A DNA stretch of 64,000 nucleotides from Pedobacter indicus (GCF_003449035.1 NZ_QRGB01000001.1:992001-1056000); one strand, 5' to 3'; shown: positions 17,112-25,936, numbered from the stretch's first letter. Program-made: numbers and translations. Notes: a model not told the origin generated them from the letters alone.

Positions 17112-19217
17112 ATGTTAAGTTTTCGAAGTGAACTAGAAAATCCTGTTGTAGAAAAGGAAATTATTGAACTAGATAAGAAAATTCGAATGTTCCGAGATGG
17201 AGAGCTCCATGAAGACAAATTTAAGAGTCTTCGTCTGGCTCGCGGAATTTACGGGCAAAGACAACCGGGGGTTCAAATGGTACGAATTAAACTTCCATTT
17301 GGACAGGCAAGTTTTAAGCAGTTGCTGAAAATTTCGGATGTCTCGGACGAATATGCGATCAAGAACCTTCATTTGACCACGCGTCAGGATATACAGATAC
17401 ACTTTGTTAGTCTTGACCGTACGCCAGAACTATGGGCAGAATTGGCTCAAGATGATATTACGCTTCGTGAGGCTTGTGGAAATACGGTGCGGAATGTGAC
17501 TGCCTCGCCCGAAGCTGGGATAGACAAAGATGAACCTTTTGATGTTTCACCGTATGCGCGGGAGATGTTTGAATACCTGGTCCGTAATCCGATTTGTCAG
17601 GAGCTTGGTAGAAAGTTTAAATTGGGTTTTTCATCCAGTGAAAAAGATTCGGCATTTGCCTATATTCACGACATCGGTTTTGTGCCACAAATAAGGACGA
17701 TAAATGGCGTGGAAGAACGTGGTTTTCGTGTTATGCTGGGTGGTGGACTTGGAGCACAGCCGATGGTGGGTTTCTTGGTTCACGATTTTCTTCATGAAGA
17801 TCAAATTATTCCTTTTGCAGAAGCGGCGATACGGGTGTTTGGTCGACTTGGAGAGCGGAATAATCGTAATAAGGCGCGTTTTAAATATGTGATTCAGAAA
17901 CTTGGCCTTGAAGCCGTTTTGGAGCTGATCGAACAGGAGTATCCGGCGCTGAAGTCAAAAACTTACAAAATAGACCGGAACAAGGTAAAAGCTCCGAACT
18001 TGCCATCTTATGAAGGTATTGCTGCCGAGGATGTTGAAGATCGATCGGCTTATGAGGTATGGCGAAAAACAAATGTTCACGAGCAGAAGCAAGAAGGATA
18101 TTTTTCGGTGTATGTGAAAGTGCCCACCGGAGATATCAGTACCGCGAAAGCGCGAACCTTGATAGCTGGTTTGGAGGGCTACGCTGCTGATGAAGTCCGC
18201 GTTACCCAAAATCAGGGTCTTCTGTTAAAGTATATCAAAGAGGAAGGTTTGCCTCATGTTTATAATCTATTATGCGAGATTGACTTGGCATCGCCGGGTT
18301 TTGATAGTGTGGCTGATATTACCACTTGTCCCGGTACAGATACCTGTAACTTAGGTATTTCGAACAGTACGGAGATGGCAAGGGTATTGGAGAATCTGAT
18401 TCTTACTGAATATTTTGATTTGGTCTATAATCGTGACCTTAAAATAAAGATCAGCGGATGTATGAACTCATGCGGTCAGCATAGTCTGGCACATATCGGT
18501 TTCCATGGAAGTTCATTGAAAGCCGGAAAGTCGGTCGTTCCCGCAGCGCAGGTGATGTTAGGGGGAGCGAAATTGGGCGGCGGATTTGGTCGGGCAGCTG
18601 ACCGGGTAATCAAGGTGCCGTCGAAGCGGGTAACTCAAGTGTTAAGGGTGCTGATTGACGATTATCAAGAGCATGCAACTGAGGCTGAACTTTATCATGA
18701 CTATTACGATCGTCAAACTAAAGATTATTTCTATCGATTATTGAAACCCTTGGCTGATCTTACTACAATTACGGAAGAAGAATTTGTGGATTGGGGCCAA
18801 AAAGAAAACTACCAGAAAGAGATTGGCATTGGTGAATGTGCGGGAGTAGTCATTGACTTGGTTGCTACGCTTCTGTTTGAGACGGAAGAGAAATTTATAT
18901 GGGCAACAGAAAGCTTTGAGAATAAGGCCTGGGCCGATTCGATTTTCCATGCGTATAGCGTATTCATCAGCGGTGCAAAGGCACTGTTATTGGACAAAGG
19001 GGTTAACGGAAATTCGCATGTGTCGATTATCGATGGTTTCGATGAGCATTTTGTGAAAACGGGAGAGTTCCCTGTACGGGATAGCTTTTCGAATATTGTT
19101 TTACAGATTAAAGCGAATGAGCCAACGCAAGAATTTGCCAATGCATATTTGGAGGAAGCGAAAGAGTTTTATCAGGCGATTTCTCGGGTTAGAGATTTGG
19201 CCAGCATTACGGATTAG
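17112..19217 (+). CDS. cysI: Siroheme/4Fe-4S sulfite (nitrite) reductase with C-terminal helical extension
   Basis: 701 residues. Two ferredoxin-like/NIR_SIR repeats (about 45-130 and 325-390) flank the siroheme domains. The cofactor ligands are C406 and C412 (TTCPGTDTC) and C450 and C454 (SGCMNSCGQH), the standard CX5C...CX3C set. It reduces sulfite to sulfide with six electrons. No cysJ flavoprotein is nearby, so ferredoxin or another donor is likely. Residues about 560-701 are an extra, mainly helical region resembling HEPN-type domains; this extension is absent from E. coli CysI. Placement with cobA, cysG, cysH and cysDN argues for sulfite rather than nitrite as substrate. Confidence 0.92.
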   Translation: MLSFRSELENPVVEKEIIELDKKIRMFRDGELHEDKFKSLRLARGIYGQRQPGVQMVRIKLPFGQASFKQLLKISDVSDEYAIKNLHLTTRQDIQIHFVSLDRTPELWAELAQDDITLREACGNTVRNVTASPEAGIDKDEPFDVSPYAREMFEYLVRNPICQELGRKFKLGFSSSEKDSAFAYIHDIGFVPQIRTINGVEERGFRVMLGGGLGAQPMVGFLVHDFLHEDQIIPFAEAAIRVFGRLGERNNRNKARFKYVIQKLGLEAVLELIEQEYPALKSKTYKIDRNKVKAPNLPSYEGIAAEDVEDRSAYEVWRKTNVHEQKQEGYFSVYVKVPTGDISTAKARTLIAGLEGYAADEVRVTQNQGLLLKYIKEEGLPHVYNLLCEIDLASPGFDSVADITTCPGTDTCNLGISNSTEMARVLENLILTEYFDLVYNRDLKIKISGCMNSCGQHSLAHIGFHGSSLKAGKSVVPAAQVMLGGAKLGGGFGRAADRVIKVPSKRVTQVLRVLIDDYQEHATEAELYHDYYDRQTKDYFYRLLKPLADLTTITEEEFVDWGQKENYQKEIGIGECAGVVIDLVATLLFETEEKFIWATESFENKAWADSIFHAYSVFISGAKALLLDKGVNGNSHVSIIDGFDEHFVKTGEFPVRDSFSNIVLQIKANEPTQEFANAYLEEAKEFYQAISRVRDLASITD

Positions 19218-19218
19218 G

Positions 19219-19983
19219 ATGACAAAGACATCAAAGATAACGCTTGTAGGTGCCGGCCCCGGAGGCACAGATTTAATAAGCTTGCGTGGATTAAAGGCTT
19301 TGGCTAAGGCAGACGTTGTATTATACGACGCGTTAGTTGATGAAGAGCTATTACAGTACTGCCCCCAAGCGGTTTGTAAAATATTTGTTGGGAAGCGAGC
19401 GAGCAATCATGCCTATAGACAGGAGGAGATCAATCAAATGCTGGTGGACTATGCATTGTCTCATGGTCATGTAGTTCGCCTAAAAGGAGGGGATCCTTTT
19501 GTTTTTGGTCGTGGTTTTGAAGAAATTGACTTTGCAAGGAAATTTGATATCCCGACGGAGGTTGTTCCTGGTATCTCGAGCGCAATCGGCGTTCCGGGCT
19601 TGTTGGGGATTCCTATTACAAATCGGGGTACGACGGAGAGTTTTTGGGTAATTACTGGGACGACGAGTAGAGGGGAGATTTCGAGAGATGTGTATGCGGC
19701 GGCTAAGACATCGGCGACTGTGGTGATTTTAATGGGGATTAAAAAGTTAGGGGAGATCGTGACTGTCTACAAAAAAGAGGGAAAAGGTGATTTGCCCATT
19801 GCTATTATACAAAATGGAGCAATGCCGGACGAGAAGATCGTGATGGGCGATATCTGCTCGATTGAAAAGAAAGCAGAAGAGTTGTATATTGGCTCGCCCG
19901 CTGTAATTGTCGTCGGAAATGTAGTCGCGTTGCATGAAGCATACAAAGAGAAAATAACAAATAATGAACTTGTTCATGTCTGA
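19219..19983 (+). CDS. cobA: Uroporphyrinogen-III C-methyltransferase
   Basis: 254 residues from the ATG at 19219, one base after the sulfite reductase stop; longer frames upstream overlap that gene. SAM-dependent tetrapyrrole methylase making precorrin-2, the first step of siroheme synthesis. Motifs: LVGAGPGGTDLISLRGLKAL (SAM-binding loop), RLKGGDPFVFGRGFEE, VVPGISSAIGVPGLLGIP and NRGTTESFWVITG. The partner dehydrogenase/chelatase domain is a separate gene immediately downstream, overlapping the end of this one; in E. coli both are fused in CysG. It supplies siroheme for the upstream reductase. Confidence 0.95.
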   Translation: MTKTSKITLVGAGPGGTDLISLRGLKALAKADVVLYDALVDEELLQYCPQAVCKIFVGKRASNHAYRQEEINQMLVDYALSHGHVVRLKGGDPFVFGRGFEEIDFARKFDIPTEVVPGISSAIGVPGLLGIPITNRGTTESFWVITGTTSRGEISRDVYAAAKTSATVVILMGIKKLGEIVTVYKKEGKGDLPIAIIQNGAMPDEKIVMGDICSIEKKAEELYIGSPAVIVVGNVVALHEAYKEKITNNELVHV

Positions 19984-20626
19984 AACAGTGAAAAATAAGA
20001 AAACGGAAGTGAAGTCGAATGATCTCTTTCCTGTGTTTTTGAAACTTCAAAACTTTCATACTTTGCTGGTTGGCGCGGGGAATGTGGGTTTGGAAAAGTT
20101 GACAGCCTTAGTGAATAATACCCCGAAGGCGCGTATAAAAGTTGTCGCTACAGCTGTTTCGTCAGAATTTCAATCGCTAGCAGATCAGCATCCTCATGTA
20201 GTAATCGTAAAAAGACCATTTATCGAAGGTGATCTGGATGGGATGACTTTTGTAGTTTTGGCAACTGATGATCATCAATTGCATCAATATATTTATGAGC
20301 TGGCGAAAGAAAGAGGAATCTTGTTGAATGTTGCTGATACACCTGACCTGTGTGATGTCTATTTGGGATCGATTGTGAAAAAAGGGAATTTAAAGGTTGG
20401 TATATCAACGAATGGAAAATCGCCAACATTGGCGAAAAGACTGAAAGAGGTATTGAACGAATGTCTGCCTGAGGAGATTGAGGAAATATTGGATAACCTA
20501 CACGCGATTCGAGAGTCGTTGAAAGGTGATTTTACTTACAAGGTTAGAAAGTTAAACGAACTGACAGCCGGATTAGTCGAGAACAAAGTTGTGAATCATG
20601 ATGGTGAGGCATCCCAAATTAAGTAG
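19976..20626 (+). CDS. Precorrin-2 dehydrogenase / sirohydrochlorin ferrochelatase (CysG N-terminal-type)
   Basis: About 216 residues. The start is either the ATG at 19976 (MSETVK, overlapping the cobA stop) or at 19964, four codons earlier. NAD-binding motif VGAGNVGLEK near residue 35 and STNGKSPTLAKRLKE in the chelatase part fit the Met8p/SirC/CysG-N family, which oxidises precorrin-2 and inserts Fe2+ to give siroheme. Translational coupling to cobA and the position in the sulfite reductase operon fit siroheme supply. Confidence 0.9.
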   Translation: MSETVKNKKTEVKSNDLFPVFLKLQNFHTLLVGAGNVGLEKLTALVNNTPKARIKVVATAVSSEFQSLADQHPHVVIVKRPFIEGDLDGMTFVVLATDDHQLHQYIYELAKERGILLNVADTPDLCDVYLGSIVKKGNLKVGISTNGKSPTLAKRLKEVLNECLPEEIEEILDNLHAIRESLKGDFTYKVRKLNELTAGLVENKVVNHDGEASQIK

Positions 20627-20628
20627 AT

Positions 20629-21339
20629 ATGAGCCAAATAGAACATGTCGAGAAATTGATTAAAGGAAAACAACCCCAAGAGGTTTTAAGGGTGTTAGGT
20701 GAAGAATTTAGAGGTGAAATAGCTTTTTCAACGAGCTTTGGTTGGGAGGATCAGGTGATAACGGATATGATATTCTCAGAGGATCTGCCGATTGATGTTT
20801 TTACTCTGGATACGGGGCGGCTCTTTAAAGAAACATATTCGGTCTGGAATCGAGTAAGAGAACGGTATAAAAAAAATATATTGGTTTATTATCCGGATCG
20901 GGTAAGACTGGAGGCGATGTTAAGCGAAAAGGGGCCAAATAGCTTTTATGAGTCTGTAGAAAATAGAAAAGAGTGTTGTGGGATTCGGAAGGTTGAACCA
21001 TTGAATCGGGCGCTGAAAGGAAAAAAAATATGGATTACAGGTATTCGGGCGGATCAGTCCGCGAATCGTGAACAGATGAATTGGGTGGAATGGGATGAAG
21101 TGCATCAGTTGATTAAGGTTCACCCAATATTCTTTTGGTCGCTGAACGATGTGAAAGATTATGTACGGGAGAATAATGTACCCTATAATGCCTTGCACGA
21201 TAAAGGATTCCCAAGTATTGGTTGTGCGCCTTGTACACGGGCGATACAGCCAGGTGAAGATTTTCGTGCCGGTCGATGGTGGTGGGAAGATCAGAGTAAA
21301 AAAGAATGTGGACTTCACATAACGAGTGCTGCCTCTTAG
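20629..21339 (+). CDS. cysH: Adenylyl-sulfate (APS) reductase, CysH family
   Basis: 236 residues of the PAPS/APS reductase family. Nucleotide loop FSTSFGWEDQV (33-43), catalytic Cys in KKECGLH (C227), and the four Fe-S cysteines C116-C117 (KECCGIRK) and C199/C202 (GCAPCTR). The CC...CxxC set marks the [4Fe-4S]-containing assimilatory APS reductases; E. coli PAPS reductase lacks it. This agrees with the absence of an APS kinase (cysC) here. It produces sulfite and AMP from APS with thioredoxin. Starts 2 bases after the siroheme gene. Confidence 0.94.
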   Translation: MSQIEHVEKLIKGKQPQEVLRVLGEEFRGEIAFSTSFGWEDQVITDMIFSEDLPIDVFTLDTGRLFKETYSVWNRVRERYKKNILVYYPDRVRLEAMLSEKGPNSFYESVENRKECCGIRKVEPLNRALKGKKIWITGIRADQSANREQMNWVEWDEVHQLIKVHPIFFWSLNDVKDYVRENNVPYNALHDKGFPSIGCAPCTRAIQPGEDFRAGRWWWEDQSKKECGLHITSAAS

Positions 21340-21382
21340 TTGGTGTTATAAAGTAATAAATAAGTAGATACAATATAGAAGA

Positions 21383-22273
21383 ATGGATTATTTAGATCAT
21401 TTAGAAGCAGAAGCGATATCGATCCTAAGGGAAGTGGCCGGACAGTTTGAGAGACCCGCTCTCTTATTTTCTGGAGGGAAAGATTCAATTACGCTGGTGC
21501 ATTTGGCAAAAAAGGCCTTTAGACCGGGTAAATTTCCTTTTCCTTTGGTACATATTGACACTGGACATAATTTCCCGGAAACAATTGAGTTTAGAGATAA
21601 ACTAATCGAAGAACTAGGGGAAAAACTGGTTGTTGGTTTAGTACAAGATGCTATTGACGAAGGTCGGGCGGTTGAGCAAAAAGGCAAGAATGCCAGCAGA
21701 AATCCGCTGCAGACAGTAACACTATTGGAAACAATAGAAAAACATCAGTTTGATGCGTGTATCGGCGGGGCACGGAGAGATGAGGAAAAGGCAAGAGCAA
21801 AGGAACGTATTTTCTCGGTGAGGGATGAGTTTGGTCAATGGGATCCTAAAAGACAGCGTCCAGAGTTATGGAGTATTTTTAACGGACGTATTCAAAAGGG
21901 TGAAAATGTACGTGTATTCCCGATAAGTAACTGGACTGAACTGGATGTGTGGAATTACATAAAAAGAGAAAATATTGAAATCCCGTCGTTGTATTTTGCG
22001 CATGAACGCGACTGTATATTACGGAATGGTCAGTGGATGACTGCGGATCCGAGCCTGAATATGGATCATGAAGACCAAATTGTCAGGAAAAACGTACGCT
22101 TCAGAACGATCGGTGACATGACCTGTACCGCTGCAGTGGAGTCCGATAGAGCTGATATTGACGGAGTGATCGAGGAAATCAGCAGTTCGCGTATTTCTGA
22201 ACGTGGTGCACGGATGGATGATAAGGTTTCAGAGGCAGCGATGGAGGACAGGAAAAAAGGTGGTTATTTTTAG
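21383..22273 (+). CDS. cysD: Sulfate adenylyltransferase subunit 2, CysD
   Basis: 296 residues, usual length. PP-loop ATP pyrophosphatase fold with FSGGKDSITLVHLA near residue 29, plus HIDTGHNFPETIEFRD, GGARRDEEKARAKER and NWTELDVWNYI. It catalyses ATP + sulfate to APS + PPi, driven by GTP hydrolysis of CysN. It lies 43 bases after cysH and 20 bases before cysN in the same operon. Confidence 0.97.
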   Translation: MDYLDHLEAEAISILREVAGQFERPALLFSGGKDSITLVHLAKKAFRPGKFPFPLVHIDTGHNFPETIEFRDKLIEELGEKLVVGLVQDAIDEGRAVEQKGKNASRNPLQTVTLLETIEKHQFDACIGGARRDEEKARAKERIFSVRDEFGQWDPKRQRPELWSIFNGRIQKGENVRVFPISNWTELDVWNYIKRENIEIPSLYFAHERDCILRNGQWMTADPSLNMDHEDQIVRKNVRFRTIGDMTCTAAVESDRADIDGVIEEISSSRISERGARMDDKVSEAAMEDRKKGGYF

Positions 22274-22293
22274 GATACGATAAAAAATTAATA

Positions 22294-23535
22294 ATGGATA
22301 TATTAAAATTCATAACGGCGGGGAGTGTTGATGATGGGAAAAGTACGTTGATTGGTCGATTGCTATATGACACAGATTCAATCTTAGAAGATCAATTGGA
22401 GGCGATTCGGAATGCTAATCGTAAGAATGATGACGGTACGGTCGATTTAGCTATTTTGACTGATGGTCTAAAAGCTGAACGCGAACAAGGAATTACGATT
22501 GACGTTGCATATAAATATTTCCAGACAGATAAGCGTAAGTTTATTATTGCTGATACACCTGGTCATATTCAGTATACCCGCAATATGGTGACTGGTGCAT
22601 CGGGGGCTGATTTAGCAATTATTTTAATTGATGCGAGAAAAGGTGTTATTGAGCAGACTATTCGACATACATTTCTTGTGTCGCTCCTTCAGATCCGGCA
22701 TGTATTGGTATGCGTAAATAAGATGGATATGGTCGATTACGATCGCCTTGCTTTTGAAAAAATTAAGGAGGATTATCTTCGTTTTTCGAAGAAGCTTTCG
22801 ATTCCTTCCATCGATTTTATCCCTGTTAGTGCATTGCGAGGAGACAATATTGTGGAGCAATCAACGAATATGGCTTGGTATGAGGGACAATCATTGCTTC
22901 ATTTCCTAGAAACAGTCGAGGTGGAAAAAGGAAAAGCCGTTGATATCGGCAGGTTTCCGGTACAATGGGTTGTGCGGCCGCAGACGGATGAATTGCATGA
23001 TTATCGAGGCTATGCTGGTCGGGTAGTTGGTGGCTCATTTAAAGTGGGTGATAAAGTGATTCTTCTGCCTTCGGGCTTCCACACCGCGATTTCTCATATT
23101 GAACTTAATAACGAACAGTTGGATGTGGCTAGTGAAGGGCAGTCAGTGATTTTGCGATTAACAGATGATTTAGATATTAGTCGCGGCGACTTGATTGTGA
23201 CGGCGAGTGGAGAAAGTCCCAACTTGACAAAAGGTATTGAGGCTTCGATCTGTTGGATGGATACACGCCCGCTTGATCTTTCACAGACTTATTTATTGCA
23301 GGTTAACAGCAAGGTGTCTAGAGTGAAGATACGAGATGTTCACCATAAAATTAATATTAATACGCTAGAGGAAGTTGCAGCAGATAGTTTTGGGCTTAAC
23401 GATATCGGCAGAATCTCTTTACGGTCTGCAGATGAACTTGCGATTGATTCTTATGCTAATAATAAAGCAACAGGAGGGGCTATATTGATCGATAGTCGGA
23501 CAAACCTTACCGTAGGTGCTTTGATGTTTGACTAA
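22294..23535 (+). CDS. cysN: Sulfate adenylyltransferase subunit 1 (GTPase), CysN
   Basis: 413 residues. EF-Tu-like GTPase with G1 GSVDDGKST (10-18), G3 DTPGH and G4 NKMD, followed by two beta-barrel domains. The length matches CysN alone: there is no fused CysC kinase domain (about 600 residues in CysNC proteins), consistent with direct APS reduction by the upstream gene. Last gene of the tight sulfur operon; 131 bases separate it from metZ. Confidence 0.96.
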   Translation: MDILKFITAGSVDDGKSTLIGRLLYDTDSILEDQLEAIRNANRKNDDGTVDLAILTDGLKAEREQGITIDVAYKYFQTDKRKFIIADTPGHIQYTRNMVTGASGADLAIILIDARKGVIEQTIRHTFLVSLLQIRHVLVCVNKMDMVDYDRLAFEKIKEDYLRFSKKLSIPSIDFIPVSALRGDNIVEQSTNMAWYEGQSLLHFLETVEVEKGKAVDIGRFPVQWVVRPQTDELHDYRGYAGRVVGGSFKVGDKVILLPSGFHTAISHIELNNEQLDVASEGQSVILRLTDDLDISRGDLIVTASGESPNLTKGIEASICWMDTRPLDLSQTYLLQVNSKVSRVKIRDVHHKININTLEEVAADSFGLNDIGRISLRSADELAIDSYANNKATGGAILIDSRTNLTVGALMFD

Positions 23536-23595
23536 ATTTTTAGACTAAAGCGCACGAAATCTTTAAAAAATCTATTCAAGATTTAATGTTTTCAT

Positions 23596-23651
23596 TAAAT
23601 TTGGACGAATACAAACAGATCGTTTGGTGATGTTGCTCGGCGGTCTGTTTG
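23596..23651 (+). promoter_or_regulatory. metZ leader: -7 box followed by strong hairpin and U-rich stretch
   Basis: TAAATTTG (23596-23603) fits TAnnTTTG. Starting 8 bases later, CAAACAGATCG (23612-23622) pairs with CGGTCTGTTTG (23641-23651) over 11 bp with one G-U; the loop is 18 bases and TTTTAATT follows. The hairpin may simply terminate the cysN transcript, or it may sit in the 5' leader of metZ and act as an attenuator. It does not match a riboswitch class I know. Confidence 0.5.
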
Positions 23652-23666
23652 TTTTAATTAACTTTA

Positions 23667-24836
23667 ATGAAAGACGAAAGCAAGCTTATCCGGGAACAGT
23701 TTCCTCGTTCTCAAAATAGGGAACATTCGGTTCCTATGTATTTAACCTCCAGTTTTATCTTTGATGATGCGGAACAGTGCCGTGCTGTTTTTGCGAATGA
23801 ACAAGACGGGATTATTTATTCCAGGTATTCCAATCCGAATACTTCTGAGTTTATCAACAAGGTTTGTGTAATGGAAGGTGCAGAAGCTGGCTTAGCATTT
23901 TCTTCAGGAATGGCAGCTGTATTTGCTTCATTCGCTGCTTTATTAAGGAGTGGCGATCACATCGTTTCTTCTAGAGCCATTTTTGGTTCAACACATCAAC
24001 TCTTTACCGAGCTATTTCCGAGATGGGGGATTACACATACCTATGTGGATGCATCAAAACCTGAGCAATGGGAGGGTGCGATCCAGGAAAATACGAAGAT
24101 GATATTCTTGGAGACGCCATCAAACCCTGGGTTGGAGCTTGTGGATTTGGAATGGCTGGGTGGATTTAAAAAGAAGTATCCCCATATTATATTGAGTATT
24201 GATAATTGTTTCGCGACACCTTATTTACAGAAGCCATTACAGTATGGGTTTGACCTGGTGAGTCATTCAGCGACAAAGTATATGGACGGACAAGGCCGTG
24301 TATTGGGTGGTGTAGTAGCCGGTAGGCAGGACTTGATTAACGAGATGATTTTCTTTATCCGCCATACCGGCCCTGCTATGTCGCCGTTTAACGCATGGAT
24401 ATTATCTAAAAGCCTAGAGACACTTCCGCTACGGATGGATCGCCATTGCAGCAATGCGCTTGCCGTTGCAGAAGCATTGGAAGCTCATGATGAAATAGAA
24501 TCTGTCCGCTACCCCTTTTTGCCCTCACACCCTCAGTATGAGCTGGCAAAAAAGCAAATGAAGCTGGGCGGCGGGGTCGTAACTTTTATTGTAAAAGGTG
24601 GATATGAACGTGCGAAGCGTTTTATGGATGCTCTGGAGATGGTTTTAATCACTTCCAATCTAGGTGATTCCCGGACTATTATTACTCATCCGGCATCGAC
24701 TACGCATTCAAAATTGAAAGAGGATGAGCGTTTGAATCTGGGTATTCTTCCCGGAACGGTAAGGATATCTGTCGGATTGGAGGATGTGGACGATATTAAA
24801 AATGATCTATTACAAGCACTTGATAGGAGTAAATAA
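23667..24836 (+). CDS. metZ: O-succinyl(acetyl)homoserine sulfhydrylase, trans-sulfuration PLP enzyme
   Basis: 389 residues of the Cys/Met-metabolism PLP family. The PLP lysine is K204 in SHSATKYMDGQGR; YSRYSNPNT (51-59) and FSSGMAAV bind cofactor phosphate and substrate. The sequence SATKYMDGQGRVLGG is typical of MetZ/MetY-type sulfhydrylases that use sulfide directly; MetB (cystathionine synthase) is the alternative. Context supports sulfhydrylation: sulfide is made by the operon just upstream. It would give homocysteine for MetH. Two bases separate it from osmC. Confidence 0.88.
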   Translation: MKDESKLIREQFPRSQNREHSVPMYLTSSFIFDDAEQCRAVFANEQDGIIYSRYSNPNTSEFINKVCVMEGAEAGLAFSSGMAAVFASFAALLRSGDHIVSSRAIFGSTHQLFTELFPRWGITHTYVDASKPEQWEGAIQENTKMIFLETPSNPGLELVDLEWLGGFKKKYPHIILSIDNCFATPYLQKPLQYGFDLVSHSATKYMDGQGRVLGGVVAGRQDLINEMIFFIRHTGPAMSPFNAWILSKSLETLPLRMDRHCSNALAVAEALEAHDEIESVRYPFLPSHPQYELAKKQMKLGGGVVTFIVKGGYERAKRFMDALEMVLITSNLGDSRTIITHPASTTHSKLKEDERLNLGILPGTVRISVGLEDVDDIKNDLLQALDRSK

Positions 24837-24838
24837 TT

Positions 24839-25255
24839 ATGGAAGTTAATATCAAAAGAGTTAATCAGGCGGTACATTTCGAGGCATCGGCGGCTAGTTC
24901 ACCGGTTACCGTCCATATCGATGGTTCACCAGATATTGGTGGTGAGGAATTAGGTGTGCGACCAATGGAGCTGGTTTTAATGGCTTTGGGTTCATGCAGT
25001 GTGTTGGATTTATTGAGTATCTTAAAGAAACAACGACAGGCAGTGGTCGACGTGAATATTAAAGTAACTGGCAACCGAAGGGAAGCCGTGCCTAATATTT
25101 TTACGGATATACATATCCAGTTTTTCCTTACGGGAGATATTGATGAGCAGAAAGCTCAGAAGGCCGCAGAGCTTGCCGTAAAAAAATATTGTTCAGTACA
25201 CGATATGCTGGTGGCAGGTGGCGTCGAAATAACCTATGGAATTCAATTAAATTAA
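24839..25255 (+). CDS. OsmC-family thiol peroxidase-like protein
   Basis: 138 residues. The two conserved redox cysteines are C53 (LGSCSVLDLL) and C118 (KKYCSVHDM), as in OsmC/Ohr proteins that reduce organic hydroperoxides; the sequence is of the shorter YhfA/OsmC-like group (RPMELVLMALGSC). Separated by only 2 bases from metZ, so co-transcribed. A link to handling reactive sulfur or thiols is plausible but inferred from position only. Confidence 0.9.
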   Translation: MEVNIKRVNQAVHFEASAASSPVTVHIDGSPDIGGEELGVRPMELVLMALGSCSVLDLLSILKKQRQAVVDVNIKVTGNRREAVPNIFTDIHIQFFLTGDIDEQKAQKAAELAVKKYCSVHDMLVAGGVEITYGIQLN

Positions 25256-25340
25256 ACAAAAATACTCTTCTTCTGTTTGTGTTTATGTCAGCAGTAACAG
25301 TGAAAAACTGATGTATTGCTGTGGATTGATATTGATAATT

Positions 25341-25348
25341 TAATTTTG
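25341..25348 (+). promoter_or_regulatory. Candidate -7 box of yceI
   Basis: TAATTTTG fits TAnnTTTG, 5 bases before the ATG at 25354. A TTG at 25316-25318 lies 22 bases upstream, within the known spacing range for a -33 element. Confidence 0.4.
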
Positions 25349-25353
25349 TTATT

Positions 25354-25884
25354 ATGGCTACCAAATGGGCGCTTGATCCCACACACTCAGAAGTTAATTT
25401 TAAAGTAAAGCACCTCGTTATCTCTACTGTCTCTGGTCATTTCCGATCGTTCGATGGTACGGTAGAAAGTAACGACGAAGCAGACTTTGAATCTGCAAAA
25501 GTTGCATTTTCGATTGATGCGGCTAGTGTGGATACGAACCAGCAACAGCGGGATGACCATCTTCGATCCGCCGATTTTTTCGATGTTGAAAATTTTCCTT
25601 CAATCAGCTTTGTTTCAACCTCTGTGAGAGCTATGGGAAATGAAGAATTTGTTCTTGAAGGAGATCTGACCGTAAAGGATATAACAAAGAAGATTGAGCT
25701 AAATGCTGAGTATGGAGGCAGTGTGACCGATGCTTATGGGAATTTTAAAGTTGGATTTGAAGTCACCGGTAAGATCAATCGAAAAGATTTTGGTCTCGTG
25801 TGGAACGCTGTTACCGAAGCGGGCTCCGTTGTGGTGGGTGACCGCATCAATATTCAGGCATCTGTACAGTTTATTAAGCAATAA
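25354..25884 (+). CDS. YceI-family lipocalin-like protein
   Basis: 176 residues, single-domain YceI fold starting directly with KWALDPTHSEVNFKVKHLVISTVSGHF, the conserved N-terminal strand pair, and ending with GDRINIQASVQF. There is no signal peptide, so this copy should be cytoplasmic, unlike E. coli YceI. Related proteins bind isoprenoid quinones or amphiphiles. Probably transcribed alone: 98 bases from osmC and its own -7 box. Confidence 0.92.
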   Translation: MATKWALDPTHSEVNFKVKHLVISTVSGHFRSFDGTVESNDEADFESAKVAFSIDAASVDTNQQQRDDHLRSADFFDVENFPSISFVSTSVRAMGNEEFVLEGDLTVKDITKKIELNAEYGGSVTDAYGNFKVGFEVTGKINRKDFGLVWNAVTEAGSVVVGDRINIQASVQFIKQ

Positions 25885-25908
25885 TTAAGTAGCTCTAGTC
25901 AATAAATT

Positions 25909-25936
25909 AGTTGCTAGGTTTCATGACCTAGCAATT
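25909..25936. terminator. Bidirectional terminator between yceI and ribF
   Basis: TTGCTAGGT (25911-25919) and ACCTAGCAA (25926-25934) are perfect complements with a 6-base loop; one G-U and one A-U pair extend the stem. It lies between two convergent genes and includes the ribF stop codon. A/T-rich flanks. Confidence 0.6.

Noticed and set aside
23612-23651. SAM-II riboswitch before metZ
   Set aside because: The conserved core and pseudoknot segments of SAM-II are not present; it is only a hairpin.
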